64,000 bases of DNA. Origin: Acidobacteriota bacterium. GTDB taxonomy: Bacteria; Actinomycetota; Acidimicrobiia; Acidimicrobiales; Palsa-688. Below, in pieces: positions 44,300 to 52,374 of the stretch (within the stretch, counting starts at the first letter, position 1; each line of letters begins with the position of its first letter). The translations under genes and the position numbers were made by a program. The DNA is taken from NCBI GenBank assembly GCA_028876385.1, contig JAGWSF010000069.1:56569-120568 (forward strand). Reading direction: 5' to 3'. The notes beneath the pieces are model-generated. The model had not been told where the DNA came from, did not search any database, and saw only the letters and a list, made by a program, of their open reading frames with translations.

Positions 44300-45820
44300 T
44301 CAGCCCTGGAGCCGGGGGAAAAGGGGGTTGCCGCGCTCCACCTTCCGTCCTCCCGGGTAGCCGCCCCACGCCGCCGCAGCCGGCAGGCGCTGGTCGAGCA
44401 CCGAACCGTCCATGCCGATGCGCCGCCATATCTCCTCAGCCGCCCGGGTGAGGGCCGGGCTGGCCAGCACCGCCACGATGCGCAGGATCTCCAGCGCGTC
44501 ACCGAGAACCGCGTCCACCGCGGGCCCCGGTTCGGCCTTCCACGGCTCGGCCGCCTCGAGCGCCGCGTTGGTTTCGCGCACCAGCCGCCAAGTCGCTTCT
44601 AGCGCCTCGCTCGGCGCGATCCGCTCCCACGCGTCGGCGATCTGCTCGTAGGCGGACTCGACGAACACTCTGAGAGCACTGTCAGGGTCGGGTGCCGGTC
44701 CGATGCCGGCGCATTTGCGCTCGACGACGGTGGACACCCGGGCCAGGAGATTGCCCAGGTTGTTGGCCAGGTCGGCGTTGTACCGGCTGACCATGCCCTC
44801 GTAGGAGAACTCCCCGTCCGGACCGAACGCCTGGTCGCGCAGGAAGTGGTAGCGGTAGCCGTCGACGCCGAAGGTGGGGACCAGGCCGGCCGGGGAGATC
44901 TGGTTGAAGGCCGTCTTGGACATCTTCTCGCCACCGACCAGCAGGTAGCCGTGCACGGCGATACGGGCGGGGGGGTCGATACCGGCGGCCATGAGCAGCG
45001 CCGGCCAGTACACGCAGTGGAAGCGCAGGATGTCCTTACCGATGAGATGGTGCACCGCGGGCCACCACGCATCGAACCGGGCGTCGTCGCGGCCGTAGCC
45101 GATGGCCGTGGCGTAGTTGATCAGGGCGTCGTACCAGACGTAGAAGACGTGGTCGCCGTCCCAGGGGACCGGCACGCCCCACTTGATAGACGTCCGCGAG
45201 ATCGAGATGTCCCGCAGCCCGCCACGGATCAGGCCGACGGCCTCGTTGCGCTTCGATTCAGGTGTGACCGCGCCCGGATTGGCCTGGTACCACTCGAGGA
45301 GCCGATCGGTGAACTCCGAGAGCTTGAAGAAGTAGTTCTCCTCCTTGAGCAACTCCACCGGGCGGCGGTGGATGGGGCACTGCATCCCGTCGAGCAGGTC
45401 GTCCTCGGTGTAGTACGCCTCGCACGAAACGCAGTACAGGCCCTCGTAGGGGCGCAGCTCGATGTAGCCGGCCTCGTAGGCGGCTTGCATCAGCTTCTGG
45501 GTCGCCTCGTAGTGGCGGGGTTCGGTAGTCCTGATGAAATCGTCATTGGAGATGTCGAGCAGCTCCCAGGCCTCCCGGTAACGGGCGCTGAAGCGGTCGG
45601 CGTGCTCGACGGGTGTGAGACCGTTGGCCTCGGCCGCCCGGGCCACCTTCAGACCGTGCTCATCGGTCCCGGTGAGGAAGAAGACCTCGTCGCCGAGCAG
45701 TCGGTGCCACCGGGCGACCGCGTCGGCGGTGACCGTCGTGTAGGCGTGACCGATGTGGGGCGCGTCGTTGACGTAGTAGATGGGGGTGGTGACGTAGAAA
45801 CGCTTGGCGACAGAACCCAC
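44300..45820 (-). CDS. metG: methionyl-tRNA synthetase
   Basis: A 506-residue class I synthetase: TTPIYYVNDAPHIGHAYT (HIGH at 22-25), the zinc-knuckle region GLYCVSCEAYYTEDDL with QCPIH, ISISRTSIKWGVPVPWD, and the KMSKT signature near residue 300. There is no C-terminal tRNA-binding domain, as in the short actinobacterial MetG. The GTG start lies 8 bases from a TACCCT -10, so translation is probably leaderless. First gene of a four-gene operon. Confidence 0.97.
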   Translation of the reverse strand: MGSVAKRFYVTTPIYYVNDAPHIGHAYTTVTADAVARWHRLLGDEVFFLTGTDEHGLKVARAAEANGLTPVEHADRFSARYREAWELLDISNDDFIRTTEPRHYEATQKLMQAAYEAGYIELRPYEGLYCVSCEAYYTEDDLLDGMQCPIHRRPVELLKEENYFFKLSEFTDRLLEWYQANPGAVTPESKRNEAVGLIRGGLRDISISRTSIKWGVPVPWDGDHVFYVWYDALINYATAIGYGRDDARFDAWWPAVHHLIGKDILRFHCVYWPALLMAAGIDPPARIAVHGYLLVGGEKMSKTAFNQISPAGLVPTFGVDGYRYHFLRDQAFGPDGEFSYEGMVSRYNADLANNLGNLLARVSTVVERKCAGIGPAPDPDSALRVFVESAYEQIADAWERIAPSEALEATWRLVRETNAALEAAEPWKAEPGPAVDAVLGDALEILRIVAVLASPALTRAAEEIWRRIGMDGSVLDQRLPAAAAWGGYPGGRKVERGNPLFPRLQG

Positions 45821-45828
45821 GATCCCCG

Positions 45829-45834
45829 AGGGTA
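45829..45834 (-). promoter_or_regulatory. leaderless -10 element of the metG operon
   Basis: TACCCT on the minus strand, then 8 bases (45821-45828), then GTG at 45820. It is the same spacing as at murA, bL37 and the PfkB-family gene. Confidence 0.55.
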
Positions 45835-45861
45835 GGCCACAGCCGGCCCGCAGCGACGCAG

Positions 45862-46713
45862 TTAAGCGTCGTTCTTCAGGGCCAGGGCCGCGGCGTAGAC
45901 GACCCGCTTGGGGAGTCCCAGGGCCAGGGCGACCTCGGCGATGGCCTGTCGCCGATCGGCGCCGGCCCCGATGCGGGAGCGGAGCGCTTCGTCCACGGCC
46001 TCGGGCTCGACGACGGCGTCGGCGACCGGCGGCCGGCGATCGACGACGATCACGTGCTCGCCGCGCGGTTCCTCCCCCGACGCCACGAAGGTCGGCCCGG
46101 CCTCCCCCAGAGAGGCCCTCCAGACGGTCTCGTGGACCTTGGTGAGCTCCTTCACCACGGCCACCCGACGGTCGGCCCCGCAGACCCCGGCCAGGTCGGC
46201 CAGCGTCGCCGCCACCCGCCCCGGAGCCTCGTAGATGACCACGACCACGGGCTCGCCGGCCACCCCGGCCAGCGCGTCACGCCGCTCCCGTCCCCGTCTC
46301 GGCAGGAACCCCACGAATCGGTACTCCGAGGCTGGAAAGCCGCTGAGGGCCAGAGCGGCGCTCACCGCGCACGGCCCGGGGACCACCTCCATTTCCAGTC
46401 CGGCGGAGTGGGCGGCGTCGACCAGCAGGTGGCCGGGATCGGAGATCGTCGGCATCCCGGCGTCGCTGACCAGGGCGACCACCGCGCCGTCGCGGACGAG
46501 CCCGACGACGGACGCCACCTGCTCGGCCTCGGTGTGGTGATCGAGACGCACCAGGCGGGGGGCCGGGACACCGAGCGCGCTGAGCAGGCGACGCGTCCGC
46601 CGGGTGTCCTCGCAGAGGATCACCGTGGCCTCGGTCAGGGCCCGCACCGCTCGGGGCGAGATGTCGTCGAGATTGCCGATCGGGGTGCCGACGACCAGCA
46701 GTCGACCGGTCAC
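45862..46713 (-). CDS. rsmI: 16S rRNA (cytidine-2'-O)-methyltransferase
   Basis: A 283-residue SAM-dependent methyltransferase of the tetrapyrrole-methylase fold: LLVVGTPIGNLDDISPRA, LCEDTRRTRRLLSALG, ALVSDAGMPTISDPGH, VVPGPCAVSAALALSGFP and EAPGRVAATL. It methylates C1402 of 16S rRNA. The GTG at 46713 overlaps the DUF192 stop (GTGA). Third of the ychF-DUF192-rsmI unit. Confidence 0.95.
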   Translation of the reverse strand: MTGRLLVVGTPIGNLDDISPRAVRALTEATVILCEDTRRTRRLLSALGVPAPRLVRLDHHTEAEQVASVVGLVRDGAVVALVSDAGMPTISDPGHLLVDAAHSAGLEMEVVPGPCAVSAALALSGFPASEYRFVGFLPRRGRERRDALAGVAGEPVVVVIYEAPGRVAATLADLAGVCGADRRVAVVKELTKVHETVWRASLGEAGPTFVASGEEPRGEHVIVVDRRPPVADAVVEPEAVDEALRSRIGAGADRRQAIAEVALALGLPKRVVYAAALALKNDA

Positions 46714-47039
46714 GTGTCCTTGACCTCCAGGCGGTCGCCGACGTGGAGGTCCCAGCGCTCGAACGCGCCAGCGTGGGCCACCACCAGGACGCCCTTGAGC
46801 GAGACCCCGGCGATTCGGCGCCGGGGCAGCACCGTGATGCGGCGCACCGTCAGGCACTCATCCCCCGACGTGGTCCGCGAGGGATCGCACCAGGCCATCT
46901 CCCGGGTGTCGTGACAGCCGAACGTGTGGACCAGGGACGGTCCCCGCTTGACCATGGCACCGCGGATGGGTTGACCCCAGCCCGTGTCGCGCTCGTCCAC
47001 CGCAGCCAGAACCTCGCCGTTGCGGAGGAGCCAGGACAC
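46710..47039 (-). CDS. DUF192 family protein
   Basis: A 109-residue member of the DUF192 family. It shows GPSLVHTFGCHDTREMAWCD, corresponding to the FRHT-M-MRF region of the family, and the end AGAFERWDLHVGDRLEV. Many family members are secreted, but there is no signal peptide here, so this one is probably cytoplasmic. The GTG start lies 7 bases after the ychF stop. Function unknown. Confidence 0.8.
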   Translation of the reverse strand: MSWLLRNGEVLAAVDERDTGWGQPIRGAMVKRGPSLVHTFGCHDTREMAWCDPSRTTSGDECLTVRRITVLPRRRIAGVSLKGVLVVAHAGAFERWDLHVGDRLEVKDT

Positions 47040-47046
47040 CGACGGC

Positions 47047-48123
47047 TCAGACGTTGAACCGGATTTCGAGCACGTCCCCGTCCACCACCTCGTACTCCTT
47101 GCCTTCGACCCTCAGCTTCCCCGCCTCTTTGGCCTTGTTCCACGACCCGATGGACAGAAGCTCGTCCCAGTGGATGACCTCGGCCCGGATGAATCCCCGC
47201 TGCAGGTCGGAATGGATGACCCCGGCGCACTCGGGGGCCCGGGCGCCGGCCCGGAACGTCCAGGCCCGGCTCTCCTTGTCCCCCGTGGTGAAGAACGTCC
47301 GACGGCCGAGCAGGTGGTAGGCGGCGCGCGCCACGCGGGCCAGCGCGCCCTCCCCGAGGCCGAGACCTTCGAGCAGCTCGGCCCGCTCGTCGGCGTCCAG
47401 TTGGGCGGCCTCGGCCTCCAGGGCCACGCTCACCCCGAGCACATCGCCGTGGCCGCCCATCTCCTCTACGACCGGGGCGATGACCGCGTCGGGCTCACCG
47501 ACCTGGTCCTCCCCGAGATTGACCACGGCCAGCACGGGCTTGTTGGTGAGCAGGAAGAAGCTGCGGAGGGTGACCTTGTCGTCGGAGCTGAGCGACGACC
47601 GGTAGATGGGGATGCCCTGGTCGAGCTCCGCCTTGGCCCGCTCCAAGGCGTCGACCTCCCCCTGGAGGGACTTGTCGGACTTGGCGGCCTTGCGGCGCTT
47701 GTCGATCTGGCTGTCCACCGTCGCCGCGTCGGACAGGACCAACTCGAGATCCAGCACGCCCAGATCCTCGAGGGGGTCCGAGCCGCCCACCACATTGGGG
47801 TCCTCGAAGGCCCGCAGCACCAGGCAGAGGGCGTCGGCCTCGCGGATACCGGCCAGGAAGCGGTTGCCCAGGCCCTCACCGGTGGACGCCCCGGCGGCCA
47901 GCCCGGCGATGTCGACGAACTCGACCGCGGCGGGCACCACCTTGCGGCTCTGCGACATGGCGGCCAGCCGGGCCAGCCGGTCGTCGGGCACCTGGGCCAC
48001 ACCCTGGGTCGTCTCCGTCGTGGAGAACGGGTGGGCCGCGACGAGAGCCGAACCTCCGGTCAGTGCGTTGAAGAGGCTCGACTTTCCCGAGTTGGGTAAG
48101 CCGACGATGCCCAGACGTTCCAT
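47047..48123 (-). CDS. ychF: ribosome-associated GTPase/ATPase YchF (OBG family)
   Basis: A 358-residue YchF: P-loop GLPNSGKS (8-15), switch region HPFSTTETTQG, FVDIAGLAAGASTGEGLGN, a degenerate G4 (VVNLGED instead of NKxD, which shifts preference to ATP) and the C-terminal TGS domain (FFTTGDKESRAWTF, VIHSDLQRGFIRAEVI). It binds ribosomes and is linked to oxidative-stress control. The -10 TACCCT lies 7 bases from the ATG (leaderless). Confidence 0.96.
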   Translation of the reverse strand: MERLGIVGLPNSGKSSLFNALTGGSALVAAHPFSTTETTQGVAQVPDDRLARLAAMSQSRKVVPAAVEFVDIAGLAAGASTGEGLGNRFLAGIREADALCLVLRAFEDPNVVGGSDPLEDLGVLDLELVLSDAATVDSQIDKRRKAAKSDKSLQGEVDALERAKAELDQGIPIYRSSLSSDDKVTLRSFFLLTNKPVLAVVNLGEDQVGEPDAVIAPVVEEMGGHGDVLGVSVALEAEAAQLDADERAELLEGLGLGEGALARVARAAYHLLGRRTFFTTGDKESRAWTFRAGARAPECAGVIHSDLQRGFIRAEVIHWDELLSIGSWNKAKEAGKLRVEGKEYEVVDGDVLEIRFNV

Positions 48124-48130
48124 CGGGGGC

Positions 48131-48136
48131 AGGGTA
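48131..48136 (-). promoter_or_regulatory. leaderless -10 element of ychF
   Basis: TACCCT on the minus strand, then 7 bases, then the ATG at 48123. It shares a 114-base divergent spacer with bL37. Confidence 0.5.
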
Positions 48137-48223
48137 CCGCCCGCCGGCTGGCGCGCAGTAGGTGGCCTGAACCGACCGCGGGCCGATCCGAGACGGGACT
48201 GGCCGTGGGCGGTGGATGGCGCC

Positions 48224-48229
48224 TAGCCT
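48224..48229 (+). promoter_or_regulatory. leaderless -10 element of bL37
   Basis: TAGCCT, then 8 bases, then ATG at 48238. Confidence 0.55.
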
Positions 48230-48237
48230 GATCCGCT

Positions 48238-48321
48238 ATGTCCAAGCGCACCCACAAGGCCCGTTTGCGGGCTCGCCGCAAGAAAGCCAACCACGGCCAG
48301 AAGCCCCGCAGGGGCCGTTAG
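48238..48321 (+). CDS. large ribosomal subunit protein bL37-like, 27 residues
   Basis: A 27-residue, very basic peptide with MSKRTHKARLRARRK followed by KANHGQKP. The KANHG-KP core matches mycobacterial bL37, a short protein seen in mycobacterial ribosome structures (core KANHGKRP). It is preceded by a TAGCCT -10 exactly 8 bases before the ATG, which supports a real, leaderless gene. Shorter than ordinary gene-finder cutoffs. Confidence 0.8.
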   Translation: MSKRTHKARLRARRKKANHGQKPRRGR

Positions 48322-48344
48322 CCACCTCTCCTACCGGTCGGCGG

Positions 48345-48392
48345 GACCGGGCCGTCCGCCGACCGGGCCGTCCGCCGACCGGGCCGTCCGCC
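48345..48392. repeat. 16-base tandem repeat, three perfect copies
   Basis: GACCGGGCCGTCCGCC occurs three times head to tail, then a degenerate copy. It lies between convergent bL37 and the PfkB-family kinase and may form GC-rich hairpins acting as a terminator. Copy number is likely to vary between strains. Confidence 0.8.
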
Positions 48393-48404
48393 GGCCGGGC
48401 CGGA

Positions 48405-49406
48405 TCAGCTCTCGAGGAGCCCGGCGCTGACCGCCAGCCGACGCAGGTCGGCGACCGGGCGGGCCCCCAGGTGGCTGACCACCTCGCCGGCGGCCAGCGC
48501 CCCGAGACGGGCGCTGCGCTCCGGGCCCAGGTCGTTGACGACCCCGTAGAGGAAGCCGGCGGCGAAGCTGTCGCCGGCTCCGGTGGAGTCGACCACGGTG
48601 GCGACGGGGACCGCCGGCACCCGGGTTCGTCGCCCTTCCCGGTCGGCGATCACACACCCGGCGGCGCCGAGGGTGACGGCGAGCAGGGGGACCCGTGCGG
48701 TCAAGGCGGTAATGGCCGCCTCCAGGTCGTCCTCGCCGGCCAGGCCGAGGGTTTCGGGCTCGTTGGCGAAAAGGAGATCCACCCGGTCGAGTAGGTCGAG
48801 CAGGGCGGTCCGCTGGAAGGCGACCCACCCCGGGTCCGAGGCCGAGAACGAAACGAGGGTCCCGGCCCGGCGGGCCGTCTCGACCGCTTCGTCGACGGTG
48901 GCGGTGGTTCCCTCCGGCCCGACCAGATAGCCCTCGATGTAGAGCGCCCGGGCCGCGGCGATGGACTCCTTGTGCAGGTCGGCGGGGTCGATGGTGGCGC
49001 CCGCCCCGAGGTCGGTGCACATGGTCTTCTCGGCGTCGGGGGTGACCAGGACCAGGCAGCTACCGGTCGCCGGGGCGCCGTCCCCGGCCGGCGGCGTGTC
49101 GTAGATGACCCCGGCCGCCGCTATGTCGGCGCTGAACGTGGCCCCCATCTCGTCGGAGGCCACCTTACCCACGAAGCGGACCGACTCCCCTAGCGACGCC
49201 AGGCAGGCCGCGGTGTTGGCGGCCGAGCCTCCCGACACGTGGGCCTCCGGCTCGATGGCGGCGTAGAGCTGCCGGGCCCGCTCTCCCTCCACCAGGGCCA
49301 TCGTCCCCTTCTCCAGACCCAGCGCCCGTATCTCCTCGTCGCCGGTGCGGGCCAGTACATCCACGATGGCGTGGCCGAGAGCAACGACCGAGGCGTCTGC
49401 GTGCAT
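48405..49406 (-). CDS. PfkB family carbohydrate/adenosine kinase
   Basis: A 333-residue ribokinase-like enzyme. N-terminal VVALGHAIVDVLA and HVSGGSAANTAACLASLG are typical of adenosine-kinase-type PfkB proteins. Later LFANEPETLGL, VTLGAAGCVIAD and the ATP/anion-hole motif DSTGAGDSFAAGFLYG are intact. Adenosine or a related ribonucleoside is the best-guess substrate. The ATG at 49406 lies 8 bases after a TACGGT -10; an in-frame ATG further upstream (49478) is unlikely. Confidence 0.9.
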   Translation of the reverse strand: MHADASVVALGHAIVDVLARTGDEEIRALGLEKGTMALVEGERARQLYAAIEPEAHVSGGSAANTAACLASLGESVRFVGKVASDEMGATFSADIAAAGVIYDTPPAGDGAPATGSCLVLVTPDAEKTMCTDLGAGATIDPADLHKESIAAARALYIEGYLVGPEGTTATVDEAVETARRAGTLVSFSASDPGWVAFQRTALLDLLDRVDLLFANEPETLGLAGEDDLEAAITALTARVPLLAVTLGAAGCVIADREGRRTRVPAVPVATVVDSTGAGDSFAAGFLYGVVNDLGPERSARLGALAAGEVVSHLGARPVADLRRLAVSAGLLES

Positions 49407-49414
49407 GGCCCGAG

Positions 49415-49420
49415 ACCGTA
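49415..49420 (-). promoter_or_regulatory. leaderless -10 element of the PfkB kinase
   Basis: TACGGT on the minus strand, then 8 bases, then ATG 49406. It is divergent from the TAGAAT element at 49470. Confidence 0.5.
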
Positions 49421-49469
49421 CCCTGCCGGTCGGGGACAAGCCCAGACACGGCGACGGCGACCCAGTCAC

Positions 49470-49475
49470 TAGAAT
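49470..49475 (+). promoter_or_regulatory. leaderless -10 element upstream of the aminopeptidase
   Basis: TAGAAT, then 7 bases, then an ATG at 49483 that opens a 19-codon ORF, not the aminopeptidase itself. Confidence 0.55.
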
Positions 49476-49482
49476 CATCCGG

Positions 49483-49542
49483 ATGCCGGGTGGGACCTCG
49501 CCGATGTCCGCCGCGGCCCCTACGCCGAGCTACGAGGAGTGA
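49483..49542 (+). CDS. putative leaderless leader peptide (19 residues) coupled to the aminopeptidase
   Basis: A small frame reading MPGGTSPMSAAAPTPSYEE then TGA. Its ATG stands 7 bases after a TAGAAT hexamer. Its stop codon overlaps the downstream GTG (GTGA at 49539-49542), the same 4-base junction used between real genes throughout this window. Its final Glu-Glu codons form the GAGGAG ribosome site for the next gene. It may exist only to couple translation. It has no recognised homologue. Confidence 0.45.
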   Translation: MPGGTSPMSAAAPTPSYEE

Positions 49543-52121
49543 CTGTGGGCGGAGACGAGACCTATCGGCTGCCCCGTAGCGCCCGACCCCGCCGCTACGA
49601 GTTGCAGTTGGCCCCCGACCTCGACGCGGCCCGCTTCGACGGGCAGGTGACCATCGACGTGGACCTCGTCGAGAGCGCCGACCGCCTGGTGCTGCACGCC
49701 GCCGATCTGGGTATCTCCTCGGCCACGCTGGCCACCCCCGAGGGCGACGAAATAGCCCTCGACGTCGGCTTCGTGGTCGCCGACCAGATGCTGGTGCTGA
49801 GCGCGCCCCGGGCGCTCGAGGTGGGCCGCTACCGGTTGTCGATCGCCTTCGAGGGCACCATCAACGACCAGCTGCGGGGTTTCTACCGAAGCACCTTCCG
49901 CGACGAGGAAGGCGTCGAGCACACCGTCGCGGTGACTCAGTTCGAAGCCTCCGACGCCCGCCGGGCCTTCCCGTGCTGGGACGAGCCCGACTTCAAGGCG
50001 GTCTTCGCCGTGAAGCTGGTCATCGCCGAAGGGCTCACCGCCATCTCCAACGGCGAGCTCCTCTCCTCGGCGGCCCTCCCCGACGGGCGGGTCGAGCTGA
50101 CCTTCGCCGACACCATGTCGATGTCCACCTACCTGGTGGCCTTCGTCGTGGGACCCTACGAGCTGACCGAACCCGACGTGGTCGACGGCATACCGATGCG
50201 TATCGCCGCCCCACGGGGGCGCCTCAACCATGTCGGGTTCGCCGCTGGAGCGGCCCGTCACGCCCTCGAGTTCCTGAGCGGCTACTTCGCCATCCCCTAT
50301 CCGGGCGGCAAGCTCGATCACGTGGCGGTCCCCGATTTCGCCTTCGGGGCCATGGAGAACCTCGGGTGCGTCACCTACCGGGACCGCCTCCTTCTCGTGG
50401 ACGAGTCCAACGCCGCCCAGACCGAGCTGCAGAACGTGGCCACGGTGATCGCCCACGAGACGGCCCACATGTGGTTCGGGAACCTGGTGACGATGAAATG
50501 GTGGAACGGCATCTGGCTGAACGAGGCCTTCGCCACGTTCATGGAGCTGACCACCAGCCACGACTTCCGGCCCGAATGGCAGGTGTGGACGGCCTTCGGG
50601 GCCGGTAAGGCGGCGGCCTTGTCGATAGACGGCCTGCGGGCCACCCGCCCGGTGGAGTACCCCGTCGGCCGCCCCGAGGAAGCCGAAGGGATGTTCGACG
50701 TGCTGACCTACCAGAAGGGCGGGTCGGTGCTGCGCATGCTGGAGCAGTTCCTCGGCCCCGAGGTGTTCCGTCAGGGCATCGCCCGCTACCTGGCGACCCA
50801 CGCCTACGCCAACACCGAGACCGAGGACCTCTGGGATGCCCTCGAGGAGGTCTCGGGCCAGCCCGTGCGCACCATGATGGCGACGTGGATCCTCCAGGGT
50901 GGCTACCCGGTCGTCCACGCCGCCCGTGGCGACGACCCTTCGACGGTGGTGTTGCGCCAGGAGCGCTTCTTCTATTCGCCCGGCGGCGACCCCGACGCCG
51001 AGGGTGCGACCCGCTGGGTCATCCCGGTGAGCCTCCGAGCCTCGGTCGAGGGCCGTCCCGTAACGGCCCGGGTGCTCCTCGACGGCCCCGAGATCTCCCA
51101 TGCCTTCCCCGCACCGGTGGACTGGGTCGTGGTCAACGACGGGGCCTGGGGTTACTACCGGACCCGCTACGACGCCGACCTGCTCGACCGGTTGCGGGCC
51201 GCCGGCCCGGTGGCCATCATGTCACCGCTCGAGCGGCTGCAGGTGGTGGGCGACATCTGGGCCGCCGTCGTGGCCGGAACGGCCGATCTGTCGGAGTGGG
51301 TGTCGGCTTCCACCTCGGTCTCGGGCGACCCCGATCCTGACGTCTGGGGCTCCGTCGGTTCGGTGCTGCGATCGTTGCTGCTCCTCGCAGACGACGGAGA
51401 TCGGCCGGCCGTCGCCGCCTTCGCCCGGCGCCTGGCCGGACCGGCCGGACGTCTCATCGGGTGGGAGCCGGTGGCCGGAGAGGGCGACCGGGCGTCGATC
51501 GCCCGGGCCCGCATCCTCAGCGCATTGGGCGAAACCGGGGGTGACACCGACACCGTGGCCGAGGCGCTTCGGCGCTACGAAGCCCACCTGGCCGACCCGG
51601 CCGGGGCCGCCCTGGCCCCTGACCTGATCCGCACGGCCGCGGCCATCGCCGTGGCCAACGGTGGCGAGCGGCTGTGGGATCTCACCCTCAACGCCTACCG
51701 CTCGGCGGAGCAGGCGGTCGAACAGCTGCGCTACCTCTACGCCCTGGCCGAAACCCCCGACGCCGCCCTTCGGCGACGGGTCCTGGACCTGGTGCTCAGC
51801 GGCGAGGTGCGCAGCCAGGACGGGCCGTTCCTGGTCGGGGCGGCCCTGTCCCACCCCGGGGCGGCCGGTCAGGTCTGGGAGTGGATCGAGGAGCACTGGG
51901 ACGCCGTCTCAGAGCGGTTCCCGCCCAGCCTGACCGTCCGCATGTTCGAGTCCATCGCGGCCATCTCCGACGCCGACCTGGCCGGGAGGGTGCACCGCTT
52001 CTTCGACCGCGTCGAGCTCGCCGTGAGCCCCATCCGACTGCAGCAGATCCTCGAGCGCATGGACCTGTCTGTGGCCCTGGCCGAACGGCTCCGGCCCGGC
52101 CTGGCGGCGGCCCTGGCCTGA
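49539..52121 (+). CDS. pepN: M1 family zinc aminopeptidase (PepN-like)
   Basis: An 860-residue aminopeptidase N. The beta-sandwich N-domain has CWDEPDFKAVFAVKL, and the exopeptidase motif GAMENLGC marks the substrate-binding site. The zinc site is HETAHMWFGNLVT (His306, His310) with Glu329 in WLNEAFATF. The C-terminal ERAP1-like helical region completes it. It removes N-terminal residues from peptides in the cytoplasm. The start may be GTG 49539, overlapping the leader peptide stop, or GTG 49545, five bases past GAGGAG. Confidence 0.95.
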   Translation: MTVGGDETYRLPRSARPRRYELQLAPDLDAARFDGQVTIDVDLVESADRLVLHAADLGISSATLATPEGDEIALDVGFVVADQMLVLSAPRALEVGRYRLSIAFEGTINDQLRGFYRSTFRDEEGVEHTVAVTQFEASDARRAFPCWDEPDFKAVFAVKLVIAEGLTAISNGELLSSAALPDGRVELTFADTMSMSTYLVAFVVGPYELTEPDVVDGIPMRIAAPRGRLNHVGFAAGAARHALEFLSGYFAIPYPGGKLDHVAVPDFAFGAMENLGCVTYRDRLLLVDESNAAQTELQNVATVIAHETAHMWFGNLVTMKWWNGIWLNEAFATFMELTTSHDFRPEWQVWTAFGAGKAAALSIDGLRATRPVEYPVGRPEEAEGMFDVLTYQKGGSVLRMLEQFLGPEVFRQGIARYLATHAYANTETEDLWDALEEVSGQPVRTMMATWILQGGYPVVHAARGDDPSTVVLRQERFFYSPGGDPDAEGATRWVIPVSLRASVEGRPVTARVLLDGPEISHAFPAPVDWVVVNDGAWGYYRTRYDADLLDRLRAAGPVAIMSPLERLQVVGDIWAAVVAGTADLSEWVSASTSVSGDPDPDVWGSVGSVLRSLLLLADDGDRPAVAAFARRLAGPAGRLIGWEPVAGEGDRASIARARILSALGETGGDTDTVAEALRRYEAHLADPAGAALAPDLIRTAAAIAVANGGERLWDLTLNAYRSAEQAVEQLRYLYALAETPDAALRRRVLDLVLSGEVRSQDGPFLVGAALSHPGAAGQVWEWIEEHWDAVSERFPPSLTVRMFESIAAISDADLAGRVHRFFDRVELAVSPIRLQQILERMDLSVALAERLRPGLAAALA

Positions 52122-52128
52122 GGCCCAC

Positions 52129-52374
52129 TCAGTCCGTCGGTGACCCCGGATCGGTACCGGACATGCCGGCCACCCGGGCTCGCACCTGCTCGAGGCGGGC
52201 CGAGGCCAACGCGTGGAGACGCTCGGCCCGCTCGTAGAGGTCGGCGGCGGCCTCGATGCCGAGATCGCCGCTGGCCAGACGGGCGGTGGTCTCTTCCAGC
52301 TCGGCCATCAACTCCTCGAAGGTCGCCGGCGACTCCTCGAAGGTCGCCGGTCGTTCGCCCGATGCGCCGGTCAT
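52129..52374 (-). CDS. xseB: exodeoxyribonuclease VII small subunit
   Basis: An 81-residue XseB: TFEELMAELEETTARLASGDLGIEAAADLYERAERL fits the family (core FEELMAELEETTARL and LYERAERL). The N-terminus repeats the segment PATFEE because a 21-base stretch is duplicated. The ATG overlaps the xseA stop (ATGA). With XseA it forms exonuclease VII. Confidence 0.92.
   Translation of the reverse strand: MTGASGERPATFEESPATFEELMAELEETTARLASGDLGIEAAADLYERAERLHALASARLEQVRARVAGMSGTDPGSPTD

Noticed and set aside
48345..48392. CRISPR-like array
   Set aside because: The units are contiguous 16-mers without spacers and there are no cas genes; it is a simple tandem repeat.
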